In this document: in pieces, positions 45,294 to 53,480 of the stretch
How positions within the stretch are numbered: position 1 is the stretch's first letter
Layout: every line of letters starts with the position of its first letter
From: an uncultured Marvinbryantia sp.
GTDB lineage: Bacteria; Bacillota; Clostridia; Lachnospirales; Lachnospiraceae
Length of the DNA stretch: 64,000 nt
Reading direction: 5' to 3'
NCBI GenBank assembly: GCA_934394985.1
Contig: CAKRRF010000009.1
Span: 8,642 to 72,641, forward strand
The notes under the pieces: generated by a model
Seen by the model: only the letters and a program-made list of their open reading frames with translations
The model's database searches: none
Told to the model about the DNA's origin: nothing
Position numbers and translations under genes: made by a program

Positions 45294-45473
45294 ATATGAT
45301 TTGTTCCTCCGGAATATTCTCTCCCATACTCTGAATGTCCATGCCGTCTGACAGAGGCATTTTCATTCTGAAAGTGGTTTCTGTCCGCTTTCTTTTCTCG
45401 TCATAACGCAGGACAGGGGATCAGTTTCCTGATCCCCATCATCATAACATACTTTACTTTTCTTGCAAAGTGG

Positions 45474-46991
45474 CTATTTCCCGGATGCCGCTCTGTCAAA
45501 TTCATCCAAAATAGACTGATCTGGTGCCGGTGTTGCCAGGCTGACTATTACGATTGCCACACATGCTACCATAAATGCCGGAAGCAATTCATAGATATTC
45601 CATACGCCCCCCAGCGGACGAACCAGGTATTTCCACACAAAGATCATCACGCCGCCAAAAAGCATTCCGGCCAGTGCCCCATACTTGTTTGTTCTTCTCC
45701 AGAACAATGAGAACAAAACAACCGGTCCAAATGCAGCGCCAAAGCCTGCCCAGGCAAAAGACACAATCTGAAATACCGAGCTGTTCGGATTTCTTGCAAG
45801 AATAATGGAAAATACCGCAATCAGCATAAGGGTTATTCTGGCTACAATAATACCACTCTTTCCATTTTGATTTAACATATCAGAGGATACTGCTGATGAT
45901 GCTGCCAGCAGCTGTGAATCTGCCGTGGACATCGTAGATGCCAGAATCCCGGCCAGAATTACACCGGCCAGTAATGCAAATATCACTCCATGGCGACTGA
46001 GCAGATCTGCAATCTTCACGATAATTGTCTCTGAATTGGAACCTTCCAGTATATCAATTGCACCAACCTGGCTCATAGAATATCCGATCACACCGATAAA
46101 AACTGCAACAGCCATGGAAATAACCACCCATACGATAGCAATTCTTCTGGACATGCTCAGTTTTTCTTCATCCTCGATTGCCATGAAGCGCAGAAGAATA
46201 TGTGGCATACCAAAATATCCAAGGCCCCAGGCAAGTGTTGAAACAATCGTCAGCAGACGATACGGCGATGCTGTTCCGGTTGCCACATCATAACTCTGGA
46301 ACATAGACAGATAACCAGGCAGTGCTTTTGCATTATCAATGACTGCATCCATTCCCCCTGCCACATTGACACCAAAGATCAAGACAATGATCAATGCCAC
46401 CGACATAATAATACTCTGAATAAAGTCTGTGGTAGATGCCGCCAGGAATCCACCCATCATGGTATACCCCACAATGACGATTGCGCTGATCACCATGGCT
46501 GTCATATAGCTGACACCAAACAGACTGGAAAACAGCTTACCACAGGCTGCAAATCCGGATGCTGTATATGGAATAAAAAAGATGACAATAATGATCGCAG
46601 AAATCAGAAGTAAGATCCTGCTGTCGTCATGATAACGATTTTTAAAAAACTGTGGCAATGTAATGGAATTGTTTGCCACATGAGAATAACGACGAAGTCT
46701 CTTCGCTACAATTAAAAAATTAACATAGGTTCCGATTGCAAGTCCGATCGCTGTCCATCCTGCATCAGAAATACCCGTCAGATAAGCTACTCCCGGCAGC
46801 CCCATTAAAAGCCAGCTGCTCATATCTGACGCCTCAGCACTCATAGCTGTCACCAACGGTCCCAGTTTTCTTCCCCCAAGATAAAAGTCATCGGTGCTTT
46901 CATTTTTCCTGGAACACAGATAACCTACGTAAAGCATTCCGCCAAGATACACAATAATGGCGATCATGATACATACCTTTGCTGTTGTCAT
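45474..46991 (-). CDS. putP: Sodium/proline symporter PutP (SSS family)
   Basis: A 505-residue sodium:solute symporter with about thirteen helices. The sequences MSAEASDMSSWLLMGLPG and the sodium-site region with STADSQLLAASSAVSSD are typical of PutP. Start at ATG 46991 with AGGAGG seven to eight bases upstream; the longer frame to 47042 runs upstream of this site. The promoter region contains a perfect 26-base palindrome (47061-47086), perhaps the site of the neighbouring TetR regulator. Proline is the most likely substrate. Confidence 0.93.
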   Translation of the reverse strand: MTTAKVCIMIAIIVYLGGMLYVGYLCSRKNESTDDFYLGGRKLGPLVTAMSAEASDMSSWLLMGLPGVAYLTGISDAGWTAIGLAIGTYVNFLIVAKRLRRYSHVANNSITLPQFFKNRYHDDSRILLLISAIIIVIFFIPYTASGFAACGKLFSSLFGVSYMTAMVISAIVIVGYTMMGGFLAASTTDFIQSIIMSVALIIVLIFGVNVAGGMDAVIDNAKALPGYLSMFQSYDVATGTASPYRLLTIVSTLAWGLGYFGMPHILLRFMAIEDEEKLSMSRRIAIVWVVISMAVAVFIGVIGYSMSQVGAIDILEGSNSETIIVKIADLLSRHGVIFALLAGVILAGILASTMSTADSQLLAASSAVSSDMLNQNGKSGIIVARITLMLIAVFSIILARNPNSSVFQIVSFAWAGFGAAFGPVVLFSLFWRRTNKYGALAGMLFGGVMIFVWKYLVRPLGGVWNIYELLPAFMVACVAIVIVSLATPAPDQSILDEFDRAASGK

Positions 46992-47060
46992 AATTTTTCT
47001 CCTCCTATTTGTTTCTCTTTCGCCATTATACCCCTCTGTCAAAAGGATTTCAAATAGAAC

Positions 47061-47086
47061 AAAGTATAGACTAAAGTCTATACTTT
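47061..47086. promoter_or_regulatory. 26-base palindromic operator upstream of putP
   Basis: AAAGTATAGACT, AA, AGTCTATACTTT: perfect 12-base arms. It lies 70-95 bases upstream of the putP start and between putP and a TetR-family gene, the usual arrangement of a TetR operator. Binding by that regulator is inferred. Confidence 0.7.
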
Positions 47087-47198
47087 ATTATTGGTTTTTA
47101 TAATAAAGTCATTATTTATAGTGTTTTTATACTATACGAAAATTATAATTATAATTATACTCTATTGTACTTTTTCGCATACAATCATGGATGACATG

Positions 47199-47233
47199 AA
47201 AAAGCGCATGTACAATTCCAATTGCACATGCGC
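47199..47233 (-). terminator. Terminator of the trkA-trkH-tetR unit
   Basis: On the minus strand GCGCATGTGCAATT, two-base loop, AATTGTACATGCGC and TTTTT, shortly after the TetR-family stop codon. Confidence 0.88.
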
Positions 47234-47243
47234 CAATATTATC

Positions 47244-47837
47244 TTATAACCGTTCTATGCGAAAGTCTGACAGGAATGCCGGCAGCATTCTCTGAGAATA
47301 GCTGCGAAGAGAATATTCTCCACCGGAAATACACCAGTCATACATAAGAGCCCGTTCGCAGATCGCATAAGCCTTTACAATTTCTCCCACTGAAATATCG
47401 TCACGCAATTCTCCCCTGTTCTGCCCCTCCAGTATAATCTTGCTCAGCAGGCGGTAATACAGGCGGCTGCGATCCAACAATGATTTTTCTCCTCTGGTTA
47501 CCAGCTGTGTGGATAACAGTCGTGCCAACAGTTCGATCGATATGCTGTTCTCAATCATTGTGAACAATTCCTGGTTTAAAAACAACAGTTTTTCAAAGCT
47601 TCCCATAGATCCGTCCATAGTTTCTATCAATTCTTCATATTTTTCATCGAACAGATACGCCAATGTACCAAGCAGTGCATCTTTTCCATTAAAGTAATGG
47701 TAAAAAGAGCCCTTAGAAGTCTTTGCTGCTGCAATGATCTCGTCTACCGTCGTATTTTCATAGCCCTGTTCATAAAACAGCTGCCATGCTGCGGTAATAA
47801 TATTTCCTCTGGTATTTCTTTTTTGCTTTTTTTCCAT
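47244..47837 (-). CDS. TetR/AcrR-family transcriptional regulator
   Basis: A 197-residue regulator. The N-terminal helix-turn-helix (residues about 10-55: AAWQLFYEQGYENTTVDEI and AAKTSKGSFYHYFNGKDALL) is standard TetR. The C-terminal ligand domain is unique. It begins nine bases after the trkH stop, so it can be co-transcribed with trkAH, and it is followed by a terminator. The palindrome at 47061-47086 in front of the next gene, putP, is a candidate target, suggesting control of ion/osmolyte uptake. Confidence 0.9.
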   Translation of the reverse strand: MEKKQKRNTRGNIITAAWQLFYEQGYENTTVDEIIAAAKTSKGSFYHYFNGKDALLGTLAYLFDEKYEELIETMDGSMGSFEKLLFLNQELFTMIENSISIELLARLLSTQLVTRGEKSLLDRSRLYYRLLSKIILEGQNRGELRDDISVGEIVKAYAICERALMYDWCISGGEYSLRSYSQRMLPAFLSDFRIERL

Positions 47838-47846
47838 CTTGAAAGC

Positions 47847-49301
47847 TTATCCCTTCTTCCAGGTACTTCCTGACAGAAGAAGCAATATCGGGAAAATCTC
47901 CAGACGACCTGCCAGCATGTCAAAAATCAGCACCAGCTTTGACAATACACTGTAGGCCCCGAAATTGCAGGTTGGTCCCACTGCTTCCAGACCAGGCCCG
48001 ATATTGTTAAAACAGGCCAGTACTGCTGAAAAGTTCGTCGTTGTAGAAAATCCGTCAAGAGATATGATTAAAAAGCTGACAATAATAATGATCACATATG
48101 CAGACAGATACGTGTTGATGTTACTGAGCACACTTTCATCCATCATCTGACCATTGTTGCATACTACTTCTACTCTTCTTGGGTGCAACGCTTTCTTCAG
48201 ACTCCGGCGCATATTTTTAAACAGCAGTAATGCACGTCCACACTTAAATCCGCCTCCGGTACTTCCGGCACTGGCACCAATTACCATCAGACAGAGCAAA
48301 ATTGCCTTGGAAAAACTAGGCCACAGATCAAAGTCTGTTGTCGCAAAACCGGTTGTCGTCACAATACTGGCAACCTGAAATGCTGCATGACGGACAGTCT
48401 CACCCAGACTGCCATACATCCCACGAACATTGGCTGTGATCAGCACGATACTTGCCAGAACCATACCCAGATACATTCTCAGTTCTTCATCTTTCCATAC
48501 TGTCTTGAACTGCTTAATCAGGAGCAGATAATAGCAGCTGAAATTCACACCAAACAGTAACATAAACACGGTACATACATTCTGAATATATGGACTGTAA
48601 CCTGCGATACTGTCATTTTTAATACCAAATCCACCGGTACCTGCTGTGCCGAAGGCTGTGCAGACGGCATCAAACAGAGGCATTCTGCCAATCAGCAGAA
48701 AAAGAATGTTTAAAATAGTAAGTAAAACATACAGTACATACAGAATCTCAGCTGTCTGTTTCATCTTTGGAACCAGCTTACCTACATTCGGTCCCGGGCT
48801 CTCTGCACGAAGCAGATGCATGGTATATCCACCCTTACTGCCTTTCATAGAAGTAATCGCCAGCAGAAATACCAGCACTCCCATACCGCCCAGCCAGTGG
48901 CTGAAGCTTCTCCAATATAAAATTCCTTTGGATAAGCTCTCCACTTCAGGAAGAATGGAGGAACCTGTCGTGGTAAATCCTGATACAATTTCGAAAAAAC
49001 AGTCTATATATGCCGGAATCTCTCTGGAAATATAAAACGGCAGCGCCCCCATCAATCCCAGTACAATCCAGCTTAATCCTACGCACACCATGCCTTCTCT
49101 TGCGTAAAAACGCTTTTTACCCTTTCGGCATATGGCATATAACATCAGTGCCAGCAGTGAAATAATCACTATACTCCAGGCGAATCCTCGAATCGCCGCA
49201 CTTTCACGGCAGTAAATACTGATACAAAGTGCCGGAATCATAAAGATCACTTCAATTCCGAGAATCTGTGCCACAAATCGCCCCATCATCTTGTAATTCA
49301 T
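47847..49301 (-). CDS. trkH: Potassium uptake channel subunit TrkH/KtrB
   Basis: Membrane pore subunit of the Trk/Ktr potassium uptake system. The 484-residue protein carries selectivity-filter-type loops such as SGFTTTGSS near residue 110, FGTAGTGGFGIKND near 220, SIVTTTGFATTDF near 315 and a fourth pore loop near 430. It lies 16 bases downstream of trkA, its gating subunit. Confidence 0.95.
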   Translation of the reverse strand: MNYKMMGRFVAQILGIEVIFMIPALCISIYCRESAAIRGFAWSIVIISLLALMLYAICRKGKKRFYAREGMVCVGLSWIVLGLMGALPFYISREIPAYIDCFFEIVSGFTTTGSSILPEVESLSKGILYWRSFSHWLGGMGVLVFLLAITSMKGSKGGYTMHLLRAESPGPNVGKLVPKMKQTAEILYVLYVLLTILNILFLLIGRMPLFDAVCTAFGTAGTGGFGIKNDSIAGYSPYIQNVCTVFMLLFGVNFSCYYLLLIKQFKTVWKDEELRMYLGMVLASIVLITANVRGMYGSLGETVRHAAFQVASIVTTTGFATTDFDLWPSFSKAILLCLMVIGASAGSTGGGFKCGRALLLFKNMRRSLKKALHPRRVEVVCNNGQMMDESVLSNINTYLSAYVIIIIVSFLIISLDGFSTTTNFSAVLACFNNIGPGLEAVGPTCNFGAYSVLSKLVLIFDMLAGRLEIFPILLLLSGSTWKKG

Positions 49302-49317
49302 CTATCTTATCCCTCAA

Positions 49318-50691
49318 TTATTCAAAAATATCATTCAGCTGATAAATTACCTTATCACTGCTGGTAACCACAATTACAGTATCGCCCTGTGTAAAACAGG
49401 AATCTCCATTCGGAATCTCAATCTGGCCGCCATGAATAATACTTGCAACCAGTACATTTTTTCGAATCTTCAGTGCCTTCAGCGGCTCATTGCAATGAAT
49501 GGTCTTCTCATTTACACGGAATTCCATAGCCTCTGCCTGACCATCTGCGATCGTGTGCACAGTCACAGCTGCACCGGTCTGATTCTGCATGGCACGTACA
49601 TATTGTACAATATTATTGCAACACAACTCCTTCGGGCAAATCACACTTCCAAGCTCCAGTTCGTCCAGCAGATTCCCGTTTCTGCGGCGTCCTACTTTCG
49701 TAATGATCTGAGAAACTCCACATTTTCTTCCGTACATGGCAATGATCATATTCATCTCATCCAGCCCTGTTAAAGTCACCAGTGCGTCCATATCTTCGAT
49801 ATCTTCGCTGTACAGCAGTGCCTGACTGCTGGCATCTCCCTGAATGATTGTCACCTGTGGCAAAAGACTGGCTAGCTGAATGCAACGCTCTTTTTTCTGC
49901 TCGATAATCTTTACTGTCATGCCGCTCTTCTGCAGTCTCTGTGCCAGATAAAAGCCGATCTTACTTCCGCCACAGATCATGACATTTTTTACTTTCTTTG
50001 TAATTACACCAATATTATTTAACAAAATGGCCAGATTATTAGTCGGTGCAGTAACAAATACTCTGTCTCCGGCCTTCAGGATAAAATTACCATCCGGCGT
50101 CACTACATTGCCATTTCTGAGAACAGCACAAACAAGCACTCTGCATTTTACAATGCTGTCCAGCTCATTCAGTGATACGTTGCACAGCTTATTGTTGGCA
50201 TCCAGACGAATCTCTGCGATCTCCACGCGTCCGCCCACAAATGCTTCTCTGTGAAGGAATCCAGGGAATTTTAAAAGACGTTCTATCTCTACTGCCGCCT
50301 GCTTTTCTGGATTCACTGCAAGAGACAGGGCAAAGGTATCCCGCATCTTGTAGATCTGATTGGAATATTCCGGATTTCGAATTCTGGCAATCGTATGAAT
50401 CCCAGGCTTCATACCATGCGCCGTCATACAGCAAAGAAGATTCACCTCATCTGCACTTGTCGCGGCAATCAACAGCTCTGTATCCTGAATACCTGCCTGA
50501 CTCAGGACATCCATAGATGCACAGTTTCCCTGCACTGTCATTACATCATAACTCTCAATACTTGCTTCCAGTACCTCTGGGTTGGAATCTACCAGTGTAA
50601 TATCGTGCCCTTCTGCCGATAACTGATTGGTCAGCATATTTCCGACCTTTCCATCCCCTGCAATAATAATCTTCACAGGTTTTTCCTCCAT
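49318..50691 (-). CDS. trkA: Trk system potassium uptake protein TrkA
   Basis: Peripheral gating subunit with two RCK units. The 457-residue protein has an N-terminal Rossmann site IIIAGDGKVGNMLTNQL (residues 8-24), a TrkA-C domain, then a second nucleotide-binding domain (VMICGGSKIGFYLAQRL near 237) and a second TrkA-C domain. NAD(H) or nucleotide binding regulates the TrkH pore. Upstream on the minus strand TTGAAT (50785-50790), 16 bases and TAAAAT (50763-50768) form a likely promoter. Confidence 0.95.
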   Translation of the reverse strand: MEEKPVKIIIAGDGKVGNMLTNQLSAEGHDITLVDSNPEVLEASIESYDVMTVQGNCASMDVLSQAGIQDTELLIAATSADEVNLLCCMTAHGMKPGIHTIARIRNPEYSNQIYKMRDTFALSLAVNPEKQAAVEIERLLKFPGFLHREAFVGGRVEIAEIRLDANNKLCNVSLNELDSIVKCRVLVCAVLRNGNVVTPDGNFILKAGDRVFVTAPTNNLAILLNNIGVITKKVKNVMICGGSKIGFYLAQRLQKSGMTVKIIEQKKERCIQLASLLPQVTIIQGDASSQALLYSEDIEDMDALVTLTGLDEMNMIIAMYGRKCGVSQIITKVGRRRNGNLLDELELGSVICPKELCCNNIVQYVRAMQNQTGAAVTVHTIADGQAEAMEFRVNEKTIHCNEPLKALKIRKNVLVASIIHGGQIEIPNGDSCFTQGDTVIVVTSSDKVIYQLNDIFE

Positions 50692-50762
50692 TAAGATCGT
50701 TCTGTTTTCAAAAGATATCTCTTTCCATCTGAACGTCTTTTCCGTTTTTTCATCATAAACTC

Positions 50763-50790
50763 ATTTTATCACATATTTGCATTAATTCAA
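50763..50790 (-). promoter_or_regulatory. Likely trkA promoter
   Basis: On the minus strand TTGAAT, 16-base spacer, TAAAAT, about 70 bases upstream of the start codon. A 10-base palindrome CGGTATACCG lies just upstream (50808-50817). Confidence 0.55.
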
Positions 50791-50864
50791 CCTGTTCCTG
50801 CATCTGCCGGTATACCGTCAAAGGCCGAAACACTCCGATAGTAACACACTTTCTGAAATAAAAC

Positions 50865-50894
50865 AAGGGAATTCTGCAACAACAGAACTCCCTT
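50865..50894 (-). terminator. Terminator of the P-type ATPase operon
   Basis: On the minus strand AAGGGAGTTCTG, six-base loop, CAGAATTCCCTT followed by GTTTTATTT, about 50 bases beyond the ATPase stop codon. Confidence 0.8.
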
Positions 50895-50942
50895 TTCTTC
50901 TTTCTTTTCTATCAAATCTGAAATATCTTTCCGCCATTCATT

Positions 50943-53024
50943 TTACAGCAGTTTTCGCATACTTCCCAGACTGAGCAGCAACGTAGATGTATTGTGCAGC
51001 AATGCAGATGTTGTTGGCTGAATGATCCCAAATACACCAAGTGCAATCAAAGTGGAATTGATGCCTACAATACTGCGGTAGTTCCGGCGAATTCGTTTCA
51101 TAAGCTGGTCACTGATTTGTTTCAGAATCAGGATCTGATACAAATCATCTGAGCTGACCGTAATATCTGCGATTTCTCTTGCCAGTTCTGCTCCATCGCT
51201 GATCGCAATTCCGGCATCCGACGCTGACAATGCAGGGGAATCATTGATACCGTCACCAGTCATAATCACCTTGTGCCCTGCTGCTTTTTCTCTTTCCACA
51301 AACTTTGCCTTGTCCCCCGGCAACACTTCTGCATAGAACTCATCTACACCGACTTTTTCCGCTATAGCTCTTGCTGTATGCTCATTATCGCCTGTCATCA
51401 TCACTATTTTGGAGATACCGTTCTTTTTTAATGCCCGGATCACATCTGCTGCCTCCGGTCTTAATGGATCTTCAATGCAGATGACTGCTGACAGTCTGCC
51501 TTCAATTGCCATATACAACTGTGAGTAGTTCAATGGCAGGCTCTCCAGCAGGTATTTTTTTTCTTCCGGAATTGCAGTCTTCTCATCTTCAAATACAAAA
51601 TGATAACTTCCGATAATTACCTTTTTTCCTTCCACTGAAGAAGAAATGCCATGTGCCACCACATACTCGATCCTGGAATGCATCTCCTCATGCTCCAGTC
51701 CTCTCTCCTGTGCTGCATGTACCACAGCTTTGGCCATAGAATGTGGAAAATGTTCCTCCAGACATGCCGCAGTGCGCAAAAGCTCATCTTCACTTCTTCC
51801 ATCAAACGAAACCACTTTCACAACTGTAGGCTTTGCTTTTGTCAGTGTCCCGGTCTTATCAAATACGATCGTATCCGCATCTGCTACTGCTTCCAGAAAT
51901 TTTCCGCCCTTAACTGTAATATGATGCGTTCCCGCTTCATGAATTGCATATAAAACTGAAATTGGCATGGCCATCTTCAATGCGCAGGAAAAATCTACCA
52001 TCAATACTGACAGGGCTTTGGTGATATTACGGGTCAGAAGATATGTTAAGACAGTACCACCCAATGTCCACGGAACCAGTCTGTCAGCCAAATGTTCTGC
52101 TTTACTTTCCAGTCCTGCTTTGAGCTTCTCGGACTCCTCAATCATCTTCACTACCTGCTCATAGCGGCTTCTGCCTCCAACAGCGGTAACCTGCAGGGTC
52201 AGTTCCCCTTCTTCCAGAACGGTTCCTGCAAAGACTCCTGCTCCGCAGCTCTTATGTACAGCTACCGATTCACCGGTCAGAGATGCCTGGTTAACCATAC
52301 CATCGCCCTCTGTCACAGTTCCGTCAAACGGGATCACATTTCCCATATGTACAACAATTTTGTCGCCTTTCTGAATCTGACTGCTGTCCACCAGAACTTC
52401 TGTCTGTTCCTGTTTCATCCACACTTTTTCCACATGGAGTGACATACTTCTTGCCAGATCCCCTACCGATTTCTTATGAGTCCATTCTTCCAGTACTTCA
52501 CCGATTCCCAGTAGAAACATCACGGATCCTGCAGTTGTATAATCGCCACGTAAAACAGATACTCCAATAGCCGTACCATCCAGTACCGGCACCTCGATCC
52601 TGCGATTCCACAGACATCGGATTCCTTTCATTATATATGGGATGGCCGCTGCCGCATTATAACAGGCTTGTAATGGTGCCGGAAGAAACCACTGCCTTGC
52701 ATAATGAAAGGCCACCTTCCATACCAGCTTGTCCTGATATACTGCATTTAATTCCCTGCCTGAATTTTGAATATAATACTCTGGAACTTCCACATCTTCA
52801 TAATGAAATTCCTGCAGTTTTTTCAATATATTCTGACGATCTGTCTTCTCACCACTATAATAAATTACCGCATCACAGGTCTGATCATTCACCTTGATCT
52901 GCTCTACACCAGAAAGACCTGACAGAAAATATTGAAGCGTATCTGCCTGCATGTAACTCATACGGTATACAGACATATGAATTCTCATCCGTCTTTTTGA
53001 TTCATTCTTAATCTGAAACTTCAC
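50943..53024 (-). CDS. Heavy-metal-type P1B ATPase with atypical metal motif
   Basis: A 693-residue cation-exporting P-type ATPase. Phosphorylation motif DKTGTLT (Asp389), TGES actuator loop (250-253), and the hinge TGDGINDSPALS are intact. The helix that normally carries CPC has SCALK (346-350) followed by MAMP instead. The N-terminal metal-binding-like domain lacks the usual CxxC. The transported metal therefore cannot be assigned as copper or zinc; manganese or iron type is possible. The GTG start at 53024 follows GGCGG. It comes 12 bases after a small membrane-tethered protein gene, in a metal-response-like operon. Confidence 0.88.
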   Translation of the reverse strand: MKFQIKNESKRRMRIHMSVYRMSYMQADTLQYFLSGLSGVEQIKVNDQTCDAVIYYSGEKTDRQNILKKLQEFHYEDVEVPEYYIQNSGRELNAVYQDKLVWKVAFHYARQWFLPAPLQACYNAAAAIPYIMKGIRCLWNRRIEVPVLDGTAIGVSVLRGDYTTAGSVMFLLGIGEVLEEWTHKKSVGDLARSMSLHVEKVWMKQEQTEVLVDSSQIQKGDKIVVHMGNVIPFDGTVTEGDGMVNQASLTGESVAVHKSCGAGVFAGTVLEEGELTLQVTAVGGRSRYEQVVKMIEESEKLKAGLESKAEHLADRLVPWTLGGTVLTYLLTRNITKALSVLMVDFSCALKMAMPISVLYAIHEAGTHHITVKGGKFLEAVADADTIVFDKTGTLTKAKPTVVKVVSFDGRSEDELLRTAACLEEHFPHSMAKAVVHAAQERGLEHEEMHSRIEYVVAHGISSSVEGKKVIIGSYHFVFEDEKTAIPEEKKYLLESLPLNYSQLYMAIEGRLSAVICIEDPLRPEAADVIRALKKNGISKIVMMTGDNEHTARAIAEKVGVDEFYAEVLPGDKAKFVEREKAAGHKVIMTGDGINDSPALSASDAGIAISDGAELAREIADITVSSDDLYQILILKQISDQLMKRIRRNYRSIVGINSTLIALGVFGIIQPTTSALLHNTSTLLLSLGSMRKLL

Positions 53025-53036
53025 CGATGTCCGCCT

Positions 53037-53351
53037 CTATTCTGCTGTCTCTTCTGTAGTTTCTTTTACTTCTTTGAACTCTTCGTCTTCAAAAAGCTGT
53101 GCTTCAGCCTTTTGAGCACGTTCTTCGTTAATATCCTTCGCTCCTTCCAGAATATCTTCACAGTTTTCCTGAACAGTTTTCACTGTTTTCATTACACATT
53201 CTTTTGCACGAAGGACTGCTGCTGTACACTGTGTATATACTTTCTTTGCATCATCACTTGCCAGAACCTTTACACCTGCTGTGCCAAACACAAAACCACC
53301 TGCAAAAGTTCCTGCTTTTTTCCAGTCTACATTTTTGAATACGTTTTTCAT
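53037..53351 (-). CDS. Small protein paired with the P-type ATPase (DUF6110-like)
   Basis: A 104-residue protein. Residues 12-30 (GTFAGGFVFGTAGVKVLAS) form a short hydrophobic, glycine-rich stretch that could insert in the membrane; the rest is helical and ends in an acidic tail rich in Glu. It resembles small proteins annotated as DUF6110 that sit beside metal-transporting ATPases, though I cannot confirm this. ATG 53351 follows GAGGAGG. The promoter in front has two operator-like repeats, and the ATPase gene follows 12 bases downstream, so the two probably act together. Confidence 0.72.
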   Translation of the reverse strand: MKNVFKNVDWKKAGTFAGGFVFGTAGVKVLASDDAKKVYTQCTAAVLRAKECVMKTVKTVQENCEDILEGAKDINEERAQKAEAQLFEDEEFKEVKETTEETAE

Positions 53352-53375
53352 GATTATTTCCTCCTCTGATTAATA

Positions 53376-53391
53376 TAAGTCGGCGCAAACT
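53376..53391 (-). promoter_or_regulatory. Operator-like repeat 2 before the ATPase operon
   Basis: On the minus strand AGTTTGCGCCGACTTA, a variant of the site at 53416-53431, exactly 40 bases further downstream and about 25 bases before the start codon. Confidence 0.6.
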
Positions 53392-53415
53392 TCTTATTTT
53401 TACATATTACTATCA

Positions 53416-53431
53416 TTAGTGTGCGCTAACT
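53416..53431 (-). promoter_or_regulatory. Operator-like repeat 1 before the ATPase operon
   Basis: On the minus strand AGTTAGCGCACACTAA with partly symmetrical TTAG/CTAA ends, as in DtxR/MntR-type sites. It lies just downstream of the predicted start of transcription from the promoter at 53443-53471. Confidence 0.6.
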
Positions 53432-53442
53432 TTTTCAGAGTT

Positions 53443-53471
53443 ATTCTACTTCACTCAGAACGCTTTGTCAA
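53443..53471 (-). promoter_or_regulatory. Promoter of the ATPase operon
   Basis: On the minus strand TTGACA (53466-53471), 17 bases, TAGAAT (53443-53448), giving a leader of about 85 bases that contains the two repeated sites. Confidence 0.75.
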
Positions 53472-53480
53472 TTGCTGTAT

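Noticed and set aside
45417..45437. GGGGATCAG/CTGATCCCC hairpin after putP as a full terminator.
   Set aside because: The stem is perfect but no T run follows on the minus strand; left out as a terminator call.
50692..50864. Possible c-di-AMP (ydaO-type) riboswitch before trkA.
   Set aside because: Potassium genes often have one, but I could not find the conserved blocks or the expected stems in this short leader.
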